Shown in pieces: positions 46,204 to 55,200 of a stretch of DNA of 62,302 bases (the first letter of the stretch is position 1; the number at the start of each line of letters is the position of its first letter). A model generated the notes under the pieces. It worked only from the letters and a program-made list of their open reading frames with translations. It was not told where the DNA came from and made no database searches. Origin of the DNA: Candidatus Desulfaltia sp. (GTDB lineage Bacteria > Desulfobacterota > Desulfobacteria > Desulfobacterales > ETH-SRB1); contig JAUSPN010000029.1 of the NCBI GenBank assembly GCA_030656555.1, positions 1 to 62,302 on the forward strand, given 5' to 3'. Made by a program: the position numbers and the translations under genes.

Positions 46204-48162
46204 ATGCGAGTATGCATCCATAGGGGTACTCATGAGATTGGCGGGACTTGCATTGAGATTGAATCCCAGAGTAGGCGTATAGTTTTAGATATCGGGTTAC
46301 CTTTGGAATCCGAATTATCTGATACTCCTCTTCCACCAGTTTCAGGCTTTAGAGGGTTTGATTCTTCTTTGCTGGGGGTATTCATTTCCCATCCACATCT
46401 TGACCACTATGGGCTTGCACCAAAATTGCTCCAAGAAATACCGGTGCTAATCGGTTCAGCTGCCCTACGAATTTTAGAGGCGGCCAGCCAGTTTATCCCT
46501 TCTGAAGTCAATTTTAAAAACATCATTGAAATTAAAGATAAGACACCAATTACTATTGGTCCATTCACGTTAACTCCGTACCTAGTTGATCATTCAGCCT
46601 ATGATGCATACGGCCTTCTGGTCGAAGCAGATGGACAGCGTCTTTTCTATTCCGGGGATTTTCGCGGGCATGGACGCAAAGGTAAACTCCTTGATCGTTT
46701 TGTCGTTCAACCACCCAAGGACATTGATGTATTGTTAATGGAGGGATCAACCCTGGGCCGATTCGGTGTGGACGACAAATATCCCTCTGAATCGGAGTTG
46801 GAAAGCAAGTTCCTTGAGACGTTCGATAGCACGAAAGGGATGCCATTGGTTTGGTGCTCAGGGCAAAATATAGATCGACTGGTCACTATCTACCGGGCAT
46901 GCAGGCATTCTGGAAGACAGTTCATTACAGACATGTATACGGCTTGTGTACTGCAATCCATTGGAAATAAACGACTTCCACAACCCGGATGGACAGGCTT
47001 TCGCGTATATTTGCCATGGCTTCAGAAACAGATAATTATCAGGAAGGAACTATTCGCTCTGGCAAAATCTTTCGCGCCGTGGAGAATTTACCCTGAGCAA
47101 ATTAAGAAAGAAGCAAACAAGTCGGTGATGTTGTTTCGTCCTTCGATGAGAACAGACCTTGAAAAAGCCGATTGTATTGAAGATGCAACCCTCATTTATT
47201 CCATGTGGTCAGGTTATCTTGAGCGTCATCAGTACCGTCCTCTCAGGGACTGGCTGGATGAGAAATCAATTCCTTTAGTACACTGTCACACATCTGGTCA
47301 CGCCCCAATATCAGATTTGAAGCGTTTTGCCAATGCCCTTGCCCCAAAGATGCTTGTCCCAATTCATTCTTTTGAGCCTGCGCAATTTCCAGATCACTTT
47401 GCGAATGTCGTATTGAAAAATGATGGCCAGTGGTGGGAGCCAATAGCTGCTTTTCACATGGCCAACCCTGATAATAGAGAGGCAACTATGAATGACGATA
47501 TCAATTCATCAATCCGTGAACTGAACAAGGACATAAATTCTAAAACAGGGGGCGGTGGCAAATGGCCATCATCCTTTGATTACATAATTGAAGCGGATCG
47601 TATTACTTTGCAGGCGAATAAAAGAATAGACAAATCGGGTTACCGTTGCTTAGATTCTTGGGGAATCGCTCTTTTTCATGAGATAAAATCAAATGGCAAA
47701 CTGGATATTAAAGAAATACAGTTCATTATAAATAGCAACGGAGATGTGTGGTCGCCAAATGATGAGGCATTCAAGAGGAGAGTTTCTTATCTTCAGATTA
47801 ATAACGAAGATATTGTTTTCAAGGTCGTACATAACAATCAGGTGATAAACCTTTACAGCCAGAAAGAACTATTTGAGCGACCTAAAACCGAAATAATACG
47901 CGATTTCTTGAATTCACGGGGGGACGATGACAAGGGACACCTGCTTGAAAAAGCCTTTCAGGCGTTTTTGTTTGGAAAAGGCCTGAAAACTGAAACCAGA
48001 ACAAATGATAGGCTTGCAATATTAGGCGAGCATTTCTTTCAATTGAAGAAGAAACAATATGGGGTCTTAAGAGAATTTCCAACTGGTGCATTCTTGAATA
48101 ATATTTCCAGAAGCGATATAGGGGTCAAGTCTACGCTTGACTCATGTTTTGTAATGCTGTAA
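46204..48162 (+). CDS. Metallo-beta-lactamase-fold protein with unknown C-terminal domain
   Basis: The N-terminal about 420 residues form a metallo-hydrolase related to RNase J/beta-CASP enzymes: THEIGGTCIEIE near residue 9, the HxHxDH zinc motif in ISHPHLDHYG (His63, His65, Asp67, His68), LVDHSAYDAYG, YSGDFRGHGR, LLMEGSTLGR and HTSGHAPISDL with a following PIHSF. A linker leads to a roughly 220-residue domain of unknown type. The last 20 residues (from GVKSTLDS) are encoded by the terminal repeat of the transposase unit that follows, so the natural C-terminus has been replaced. It sits where a first integron cassette is expected and may be a defence gene (inference). Confidence 0.75.
   Translation: MRVCIHRGTHEIGGTCIEIESQSRRIVLDIGLPLESELSDTPLPPVSGFRGFDSSLLGVFISHPHLDHYGLAPKLLQEIPVLIGSAALRILEAASQFIPSEVNFKNIIEIKDKTPITIGPFTLTPYLVDHSAYDAYGLLVEADGQRLFYSGDFRGHGRKGKLLDRFVVQPPKDIDVLLMEGSTLGRFGVDDKYPSESELESKFLETFDSTKGMPLVWCSGQNIDRLVTIYRACRHSGRQFITDMYTACVLQSIGNKRLPQPGWTGFRVYLPWLQKQIIIRKELFALAKSFAPWRIYPEQIKKEANKSVMLFRPSMRTDLEKADCIEDATLIYSMWSGYLERHQYRPLRDWLDEKSIPLVHCHTSGHAPISDLKRFANALAPKMLVPIHSFEPAQFPDHFANVVLKNDGQWWEPIAAFHMANPDNREATMNDDINSSIRELNKDINSKTGGGGKWPSSFDYIIEADRITLQANKRIDKSGYRCLDSWGIALFHEIKSNGKLDIKEIQFIINSNGDVWSPNDEAFKRRVSYLQINNEDIVFKVVHNNQVINLYSQKELFERPKTEIIRDFLNSRGDDDKGHLLEKAFQAFLFGKGLKTETRTNDRLAILGEHFFQLKKKQYGVLREFPTGAFLNNISRSDIGVKSTLDSCFVML
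48121..48146 (+). repeat. REP-like terminal repeat, left copy
   Basis: The 26 bases starting GGGGTCAAGTCTACGCTTGA are the exact inverse complement of 49133-49158. The core GTCAAG-TCTACG-CTTGAC is itself a 6-bp stem with a 6-base loop, the usual REP form. It lies inside the 3' end of the metallo-hydrolase gene. Diverged copies occur at 49769-49790 and 49807-49829. Confidence 0.9.
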
Positions 48163-48172
48163 AAAAAAGCTT

Positions 48173-49148
48173 ATGTCCAGACCGTTGAGAATAGAATATC
48201 CCGATGCATGGTATCATGTAATGAACAGGGGGAGGCGGGGAGAATCTGTTTTCCGAAAGAAGGAGGATTATCTTGCCTTTATTGAACTATTAAGAGAAAC
48301 TGTGGACATGTGGAATTTGAGAGTGGGGGCCTATTGTCTGATGCCCAGTCATTACCATCTTCTGATTCAAACCCCGGATGCAAACCTTTCCCGCTGTATG
48401 CGGCATGTTAATGGAGTCTATACCCAGCGGTTTAATCGGAGCCATGTCCTTGAAGGTCAACTATTTAGAGGACGGTACAAGGCGATTCTGGTGGAGGGGG
48501 GACAGTTACCTGCTGGAGCTGTTGAGATATGTTCATAGAAATCCTTTGGAAGCCGGTTTGGTGAAAGTGTTGGACAAGTACCCATGGGTCAGTCATCAGG
48601 GGTATTTATCTGATGCAAAGAAATGGAACTGGCTGTACAAGGACTTTATCCTATCTCTTTTTTCCGATGAAAAGGCAGTTAGCCGTAAAACGTATAAGGA
48701 TTTTGTTTCCAAAGGGACTCCGGAAGAGATTAACCGGATATTTGGCAGAAAGAATCTGCCGTCGGCACTGGGAAACAAAGATTTTTTGGACTGGGTGAAG
48801 GGTTCGTTTTTTTTCGGAAAGCGGCACAAAGAGGTGCCCGATTCCAAGAATTTATCGCCGGATGCAGAAAGGATAAAGGAGGAGGTGTGCAGAAAGTACG
48901 GGGTGGCAATGGATGAACTGCACAGATCAAGAAGGGGAATTTCAAATGAGCCGAGGAATGTGGCGATTTATCTGTTGAGGTCTCTGCGTGGAGACAATTT
49001 GGAGGAGATTGGCAGGGAATTCAACATCACCCGATTCAGTTCGGTCAGCAGTGTCGTAGAAAGAATGAGGGGGAAAATATCCGGGGATCGACAATTGAGA
49101 AGACGTGTCGAGGAAATCAAAACTGCCATTTACATGAGTCAAGCGTAG
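48173..49148 (+). pseudogene. REP-associated tyrosine transposase (RAYT), frameshifted, with DnaA-like domain
   Basis: The first frame (48173-48538) has the Y1 transposase start MSRPLRIEYPDAWYHVMNRG and the metal-binding HYHLLIQTP motif; the second (in frame to 49148) resumes with SYLLELLRYVHRNPLEAG, which contains the usual continuation. The break falls in a run of six G at about 48491-48500; five G would restore one protein of roughly 325 residues. The C-terminus (about 85 residues, AERIKEEVCRKYGV...SVSSVVERM) resembles the DnaA DNA-binding domain IV, as in one RAYT subgroup. Perfect inverted REPs flank it. The frameshift may be real, programmed or a sequencing error. Confidence 0.85.
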
Positions 49149-49158
49149 ACTTGACCCC
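49133..49158 (-). repeat. REP-like terminal repeat, right copy
   Basis: Exact 26-base inverse complement of 48121-48146. It overlaps the last codons and the stop of the transposase gene (MSQA followed by TAG), so the coding region and the terminal repeat share sequence. Confidence 0.9.
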
Positions 49159-49859
49159 TTTATATAGAGGTTTATGCCTCATAATTTTTTTACACACTTG
49201 AGGGTTCGATGTACAGGTATGCCCGAATTCCGCCTAATTTCCGCCTAATTTCGCTAAATAGCAACTCGTTAAAGCCTGCCTGCAAGCCACCTCCCATTCC
49301 CTGAAAAAGCGTTTGACGTTTTCCGATCCGATGTCATAGATGTTGTGGTCTCTTTTTCCTTGACACCCAAGTCCATTTTCGCTATTCTCACTCCCCAAAA
49401 AAGCAAGTTCTTATCACCAACTCCACACAAATTCATTTGACAGGGAGCAGTTAATTTAAACAAATTATTCTGTATTTTTGTAATTTTATATTGACATATT
49501 GACTATATTACGTACAACAAATTCTTATTTTTGGAGAACTTACGATAAAAAAGAAATCGATCTGGTGGAAGAACGGAGCGGGAACCTGTACGGTTACGGG
49601 ATAAAATGAAAAGATGTTCCTGTGAAAATTCCAAGAGACTGACTAAAAAACTATCCGAACGCAAGTTTCGAGGTGATACATCGAAAAAATTATCTGAATT
49701 TCATAAATTCAGCTTTGCCAATGAAGGATAGATCGAAGAATATAAGATGAAGGCGATTAAAACATAAGTGTCAAGGTCTACGTTTGACTCTTTCGTGTAT
49801 TATTAAGAGTCAGACGTAGACTTAACCCCAAAAATTGACCTGACCCCAAGAATAAATTT
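49159..49859. other. Gene-poor remnant region with REP pair
   Basis: No convincing gene is seen in these 700 bases. 49233-49252 repeats CCGCCTAATTT twice. A TTGACATATTGACTATATTACGTAC segment (49491-49513) looks like a promoter/operator of a toxin-antitoxin type, followed by TTGGAGAACTTACG and short broken frames (49554-49608 and 49606-49731), possibly a decayed small gene pair. A REP pair in opposite orientation (49769-49790 and 49807-49829) follows, and GACCTGACCCC lies beside the chaperone gene end. It reads as decayed mobile DNA. Confidence 0.5.
49769..49829. repeat. Inverted REP pair (BIME-like)
   Basis: GTCAAGGTCTACGTTTGACTC (49770-49790) and GAGTCAGACGTAGACTTAACCCC (49807-49829) are diverged copies of the transposase-unit ends, facing each other across 16 bases. 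The pair lies just past the 3' end of the minus-strand respiratory operon and could form a long stem in its messenger. Confidence 0.8.
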
Positions 49860-50501
49860 TCAGGTTAAAGTTCTCTGTTTTAGAAACTGATAATCTTTGC
49901 GGACAAAATTATCCGTCATCCCAATCAAACATACATAGCCAATAAGTTTGCACCTGTCTTTTACCTGTTGATAAAGATTATTCAACCATGAAAGGTGGTT
50001 TTCAATAAAATCGAGTTGAGCTTTCTGATACTTTTCAGGTGCGCCCTCCTCTTCTCCTCTGGTAATAAGAAAAGAGACGAATTCCAATTCAACAGGAAGG
50101 AAATCAGCAGTTTCGTTTTCAATATCAGCTCCGTATTGAAAATAAAATTGAGTTATCTCATTTAACGTTTCAAGATCTTTTTCTGCCCCTGCCTGTCGGG
50201 AATATTCACGCTCATAAAGTGGGCAGGGAGCTTTTGGATGACCCAACTCAAAGGTTGATACATATTCCGCCTGAAAATGATCAACACCCAGTCTCTCAAT
50301 ATCTTTCAGGATCTTTCTGGAATTTCCGGCTGTCCTGGAAATATCCTTATAAATTTCAGATTTTTCCTCCAATTGCTCAGCAGATTGAATCATATAAGAC
50401 AAATAGTCATCCATCTTCCTGACATCATCATCATAGGGATAATCAACAAGCTTGGATATATATTTATAAAGCATAGCTCTTAGTTCAGCCATTTCATTCA
50501 T
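49860..50501 (-). CDS. TorD/DmsD-type molybdoenzyme chaperone
   Basis: The 213-residue product belongs to the TorD/DmsD/NarJ-like all-helical chaperones that bind the Tat signal of a molybdenum enzyme until the cofactor is loaded. Family features are RAMLYKYISKLVDYPYD at the start, the LGHPKAPCPLYEREYSRQ block (the EYxxxF/PCPLYE motif of this family) near residue 88 and the ADFLPVELEFVSFL segment. The ATG at 50501 is chosen because AAGGGAATTAGT precedes it; a frame opening at 50606 adds unrelated residues. It is the last gene of the operon and should serve the molybdenum subunit encoded four genes upstream. Confidence 0.87.
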   Translation of the reverse strand: MNEMAELRAMLYKYISKLVDYPYDDDVRKMDDYLSYMIQSAEQLEEKSEIYKDISRTAGNSRKILKDIERLGVDHFQAEYVSTFELGHPKAPCPLYEREYSRQAGAEKDLETLNEITQFYFQYGADIENETADFLPVELEFVSFLITRGEEEGAPEKYQKAQLDFIENHLSWLNNLYQQVKDRCKLIGYVCLIGMTDNFVRKDYQFLKQRTLT

Positions 50502-50651
50502 ACTAATTCCCTTCAGCTTTTTATTAGAAAGTCGAATCCGGTTTCGGAATGCAGATTTCGGATTTAAGGTAATGGAGTCGCTTTGCTCCATCAGTTTAAA
50601 TTCCATTGCGCCGACTTTCTATGTTCGTTGTGAGTATCACGCTCATGCATT

Positions 50652-51128
50652 TTATGTTATACCCAGAGCATGAAGCAGAGGTTCCATAACAGTATATCCT
50701 TTTGCCAGATGTCCGCCTGTACCTCCAAGCAGAGAGACACATAATCCCCCGCCAATGGATAATAAAACTGCATAACAAAGACTTAGGTTCTCTTTCCATA
50801 TTTTTTCTTTTTTAAGAGAAACCAGATAGTACAGCCCCATATAAATGAAAAAAACAGCTATTACCAGGCTTATTTTAGCACTGAATACAGGTGATGCTGC
50901 AAAGGATGCTGTGGGAAAATCAATCATGGCTCCTGTAAATGCCAGAACAATTGTGATGATTGCCAGCAGCAAAAATATCTGTATGGGATATGTCAGTTTA
51001 ACAGCAAAATCTTCTTTATCACTTATCTTGGCAATCAACCCGATAATCACAAGCAGGCTTGCCCATAAAGGAAGAGCAACTGCTGAATGGGCAAGGATAA
51101 TATGCCATGTTGAATGCAGAGTAACCAT
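50652..51128 (-). CDS. Membrane protein, possible haem b anchor of the Mo enzyme
   Basis: The 158-residue product has four membrane segments (about residues 13-34, 46-67, 82-102 and 115-134). Histidines at residues 5, 9 and 14 before and within the first segment and at residue 140 (GTGGHLAKG) could bind haem b, which would make it a quinone-facing or electron-transfer subunit, but no family was recognised. AGGAGGTAACC precedes the ATG. It lies between the Fe-S subunit genes and the chaperone gene in the operon. Confidence 0.7.
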   Translation of the reverse strand: MVTLHSTWHIILAHSAVALPLWASLLVIIGLIAKISDKEDFAVKLTYPIQIFLLLAIITIVLAFTGAMIDFPTASFAASPVFSAKISLVIAVFFIYMGLYYLVSLKKEKIWKENLSLCYAVLLSIGGGLCVSLLGGTGGHLAKGYTVMEPLLHALGIT

Positions 51129-51163
51129 TGGTTACCTCCTTTTGTTTTTTGTATAGCGTTAAT

Positions 51164-51391
51164 TTATTCCAATCTGTTTTTGCTAAGAAAAATACCAATT
51201 CCCGCAAAAACTAGAGCAGATATTATGAAAATTACAAATTTACCAACAACCCATCCAGATGCAAAATTTGCCACTGCGCCGGGAGCTGTAACCAAGACAG
51301 CTATAAACATGTATATTATCAAGCAGATAAAAGGAATTAATGCCAGATAAGTACCCCAAAGACTGAATGCTTTTTTTACGGTTGTTTTCAT
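51164..51391 (-). CDS. Small two-helix membrane protein of the Mo enzyme operon
   Basis: The 75-residue product has a short basic N-terminus and two hydrophobic segments (about residues 14-36 and 46-68). Its ATG overlaps the stop of the Fe-S subunit gene by 4 bases, so the two are translated together and the protein probably anchors or stabilises the complex. No family was recognised. Confidence 0.75.
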   Translation of the reverse strand: MKTTVKKAFSLWGTYLALIPFICLIIYMFIAVLVTAPGAVANFASGWVVGKFVIFIISALVFAGIGIFLSKNRLE

Positions 51392-52293
51392 GAATAATTA
51401 CCTCCCAGATATCTGATGAGTTTAGAATTCCTCTTTTTCCTCTCTTTTTCCAGAATATCTTTTACTCTCCATACATCTTTCCCGAAAAATTCTTCCAGAT
51501 AGGGTTTGTCATATCTTTCTTTGCCGTTTACAGGAGGATTCAGTACCGGAGGAATATATAATACTCTTGGATTGGTCTTGTATTGCGGGAACAGTGGAAG
51601 AGCCACATTATATTCCTCTGCAAATACATGCACAGCGCTATTCGGATCTTCCAGATCTCCAAAAAATCTCACGTTCCCACCACATACACGTACACATAGA
51701 GGTGCTTCACCTTTTTCCACCAACGGCTCACACATTATACATTTCGCGGGCTGATTCAATTCATTGTTCCAGAAAATCCGCCTGTAGGGACATGAATGAA
51801 AACAGGATTTGCATCCTATGCAGACAGTTGGATCATGAATAACCATTCCCTTGTCAGTTTTATACATGGCATGGGCAGGACATACTTCCACGCATGGGGC
51901 ATCATCACATTGCATGCACTGGATTGGAAGATAAAAATACCATGCGTTTTCAGGGGTTTGACCCACACCTTTGTCAAAATCCCAGTTTGGCCCATACTTG
52001 GGCATGGGGTCAGGAAATATCCTGGGAAGGTCATTCCCTGAATGATCAGTAAGATTATATCTGAATTCAAATTTCGGCTCATAATCATTCATATCCGGCA
52101 ACAGCCCCTTTTTTACATTCTCAACCCATTTTTTAGGATAACCTGTCCCGGGACGCGTTTCAGTGATAATCCACCAGGCATGATGCAGTCCCTGCTGTTT
52201 AGATGCCCACCAGATTTTACATTCAACAGCACATGCCTGGCACCCCAGACATTTATTTAAATCCGCCACAATGGCATAGCCTTTTCTACTCAT
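51388..52293 (-). CDS. Four-cluster Fe-S subunit of a NarG/NXR-like molybdoenzyme
   Basis: The 301-residue product is a NarH/DmsB-type electron-transfer subunit with four cysteine groups: CLGCQACAVEC (residues 15-25), CMQCDDAPCVEVCP (about 126-139), CIGCKSCFHSCPYRR (about 158-172) and CIMCEPLVEKGEAPLCVRVC (about 184-203). This would hold three or four cubane-type clusters. WWASKQQGLHHAWWIITETRPG between the first groups resembles the type II (nitrate reductase, nitrite oxidoreductase, ethylbenzene dehydrogenase) beta subunits. It lacks a signal peptide and should be exported as a complex with the Tat-bearing Mo subunit. Confidence 0.9.
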   Translation of the reverse strand: MSRKGYAIVADLNKCLGCQACAVECKIWWASKQQGLHHAWWIITETRPGTGYPKKWVENVKKGLLPDMNDYEPKFEFRYNLTDHSGNDLPRIFPDPMPKYGPNWDFDKGVGQTPENAWYFYLPIQCMQCDDAPCVEVCPAHAMYKTDKGMVIHDPTVCIGCKSCFHSCPYRRIFWNNELNQPAKCIMCEPLVEKGEAPLCVRVCGGNVRFFGDLEDPNSAVHVFAEEYNVALPLFPQYKTNPRVLYIPPVLNPPVNGKERYDKPYLEEFFGKDVWRVKDILEKERKKRNSKLIRYLGGNYS

Positions 52294-52297
52294 TGTT

Positions 52298-55200
52298 TTA
52301 CTCCTTTTCTATTTCAACACTTGTATCACATTCGTTGCCGGTTACGCCCCAGAGATTCCATCCATATTTCAAATGATAAAATGGGGGGTTCTCTTCTTCG
52401 GGATAAATAACCGATTGTGTTGGTTTTGGCCGGACAGGAGTTACTGCATTATACCAGCCTTTAAAAAAGTTTATCATCTCAGCTCCGTTCTGTATCCAGA
52501 CTTCTCCCGGCTTTACTGATGGAGCGACCTTGGCCATGGTCTTGCACTCGCCGTAAATGTTGTAAACCCTTACGGTATCTCCATCTTTTATTCCTCTTTT
52601 TGCAGCATCAGCGCTGTTTACAGCAACAAATGCAGAGTATCTCTGCAACCTTAAAAGCAGATCCATATCCCTGAAAGTTGAATGGGTTCCCCATCTTTCG
52701 TGTGGTGTATTCAGCTTAAGAGGAGCAGGTTTCCCATTTGGCAGAAGATCGGTTTCCGGCTCTTTATACATCGGGAATTCTTCTCCCAGAGTAAGAAACG
52801 TTGAGTGATCAATGTAAAACTGCTGTCTTCCAGTAAGGGTTTTACCTCCATTGGGAACAACTCCCAAGTATCTGGAAATAAAAAGTTCATTGATCTCGTA
52901 ACCATTTTTATTCTTTTTCTGATAATGCATTTTTCCGCCAGCAGGAAAGGGAATTTTTTGTTCTATATTCTCCCTCCAGGGGTTCAAGGGTCTTTTCATG
53001 GTCTGGGCAGAGGGAAATGGAACCGGATGCTTTTTTATCAGATCGGTCAAGCCTTTGATATATCCGTCAGTATCTCCTTTAAACAGCATATTTTCAATAA
53101 TCATCCTCAATTCAGGGGCCATCTGATCTTTATATTTCATGTAACCGTCAGGATCAGGATAAAGAACAGGACTGTGTTTCAGGGTAAAGTGCACAGCCAT
53201 TTCTGCGGTTTCAAGGCAACCTTCTCTGCAGACACTTTTAAAATAAGGGTTTTCATTCCCATCCGCATCAATAAATTCTCTGTAAATCTTTGTATAATCC
53301 CTGTTTTTTTCATATTTGGCATCAAACCATTTAAGCCCGCCTCTTTTTTCTGCCTCATTGTTTACAGCCCTTGCAAGATCCTTGAATATTGTAAAATCAG
53401 TTTTTGTGTCATTTACAGGTTTTATTACCTCATTTTGTGCCTGCAGATAGGGATGCATGGGAGTTGTGGTAACATCAAATTTTTCATACCAGCCGGCAGT
53501 CGGCAAAACATAATCAGCAAATACTGCCGTACTGTTCATCCTGAAATCTATTACTGTAACAAGCTCCAGTTTTTCAGGATCATCAAACCATTTTTTAACC
53601 TGTGAACCACCTTTGGCCTGATTTAGAAAATTACCGCGCCATATGAACATAGCCTTCGGCCTTTTGGGCGGTTTAGGATATACCGGCATCCAGCCCTTTG
53701 CCAGAGATTTCAGTAAAAGGTAATTTTTATACCCCTCATGATCCTTGAGATCGAAACTGACAGGAGCATTCATTCCATCAGCATGCCCGCCTGGCAGCTC
53801 TTTAAGAAACCCACTTTCAACATCTTCTACAATTTCATTGAAATCCTTGCCCAGCTTCCACAGATTCATTATATAATGGGTCCAGACAAAAAGAGTTCCG
53901 TTTTCAGGTCTGGTCTTTAATATCCTGCCATACTTACCAAGCCCTTTTAACCATACCTTGTACTGTCCGGTATATTGATGAAAACCTGTTCCGTTTTTAC
54001 CGACATTTCCTGTCAGAGCAAGCATCAGAATCATTGTTCTGTTGTTCACGTCATTATTGTACCAGTGGTTGACACCTCCGCCTCCGATAATGGTTGTTTT
54101 TTTGGCTGCAATATTTTCTGCTAAATTGCACATTGCTTTTGCAGAAACACCTGTTATTTTTTCCGCCCATTCCGGGGTCTTATCCTTCATTCTCTCTTTA
54201 AGCAGAGAAAATACAGTCTTTACTTTTACTTTCTTCCCATCTTTAAGTTCAACGCTCCATTCTCCTTCCAGAGCAGGCTCAATGCCAAATTTTTGCAAAT
54301 CGAGCGATTCACGTTCATCACCACAGCAACCGGGAGCTATCTGCGGATTTCCTGTATTTTCATCCATGATATAAAGCTTGAATGGACTCCCGTCTTGTAT
54401 GATATCATTTTCTCTTAAAAATTTTCCGTTATCCATTCGCACAAGAAAGGGCATATCCGTAAAAAGTTTTACATACTCTTTATCATATAGTTCTTTTTTA
54501 ATAATATGGCTTATAACAGCATTTGCCAGAGCAGCGTCAGTTCCTGGCGTTACACTGATAAATTCATCTGCAATTCTTGCAGTTGCCGTAAAGTCAGTCC
54601 CTATATAAACTAAATTTGTGCCTCTGTATTTTGACTCGGTTACAAAATGAGCGGCTGCGATTCTTGTTTCGGCAACATTTGATCCCCACAAAATTAACTG
54701 CTCAGCATTTGTCCAGTCCCATTCTTCAGACTCTTCAGTCTGAGTGCCCCATGTAATCGGGTCTCCGGGAGGGAGATCACAATACCAGTCATAAAAGCTT
54801 AATGGGCCTGACGCTCCAAGGAGATTTGCAAGCCTGTAGCCCGCACCGGCAGATACGTAATTATAAGCGGGTATTGGAGAAAAGAAAACCAGAGAATCAG
54901 CTCCATCTTTTTCAATTATGTCTCCCATCTGTTTCGCAATGCCGCTCATGGCTTCATCCCATGAAACCCTCTTGAATTTCCCTTCCCCTCTTTTACCAAC
55001 TCGTTTGTACGGATGCCTGATACGTCCCGGACCGTGTATATACCTGACATATGAGGCGCCACGCATACAGCCTCTTGGATTATACGCGTTTTTTGCGACC
55101 GGATCGTAAACATCATAGTCTGAAGCCTGAATGAGCCCAGTTATCATATTCCCATTAACACAGGCATTCCAGCCGCATGCCTGGGTACAGTTTCCGGCGC

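Noticed and set aside
46565-46846. Minus-strand frame opposite the metallo-hydrolase gene
   Set aside because: It lies wholly antisense to a well supported coding region and has no family features.
49269-49463. 64-codon minus-strand reading frame in the gene-poor region
   Set aside because: No ribosome-binding site, no recognisable family and unusual composition; surrounded by decayed mobile DNA.
49606-49734. Small plus-strand frame MKRCSCENSKRL...
   Set aside because: About 42 codons, cysteine and lysine rich, no homologue recognised and no clear ribosome-binding site; kept only as a possible remnant.
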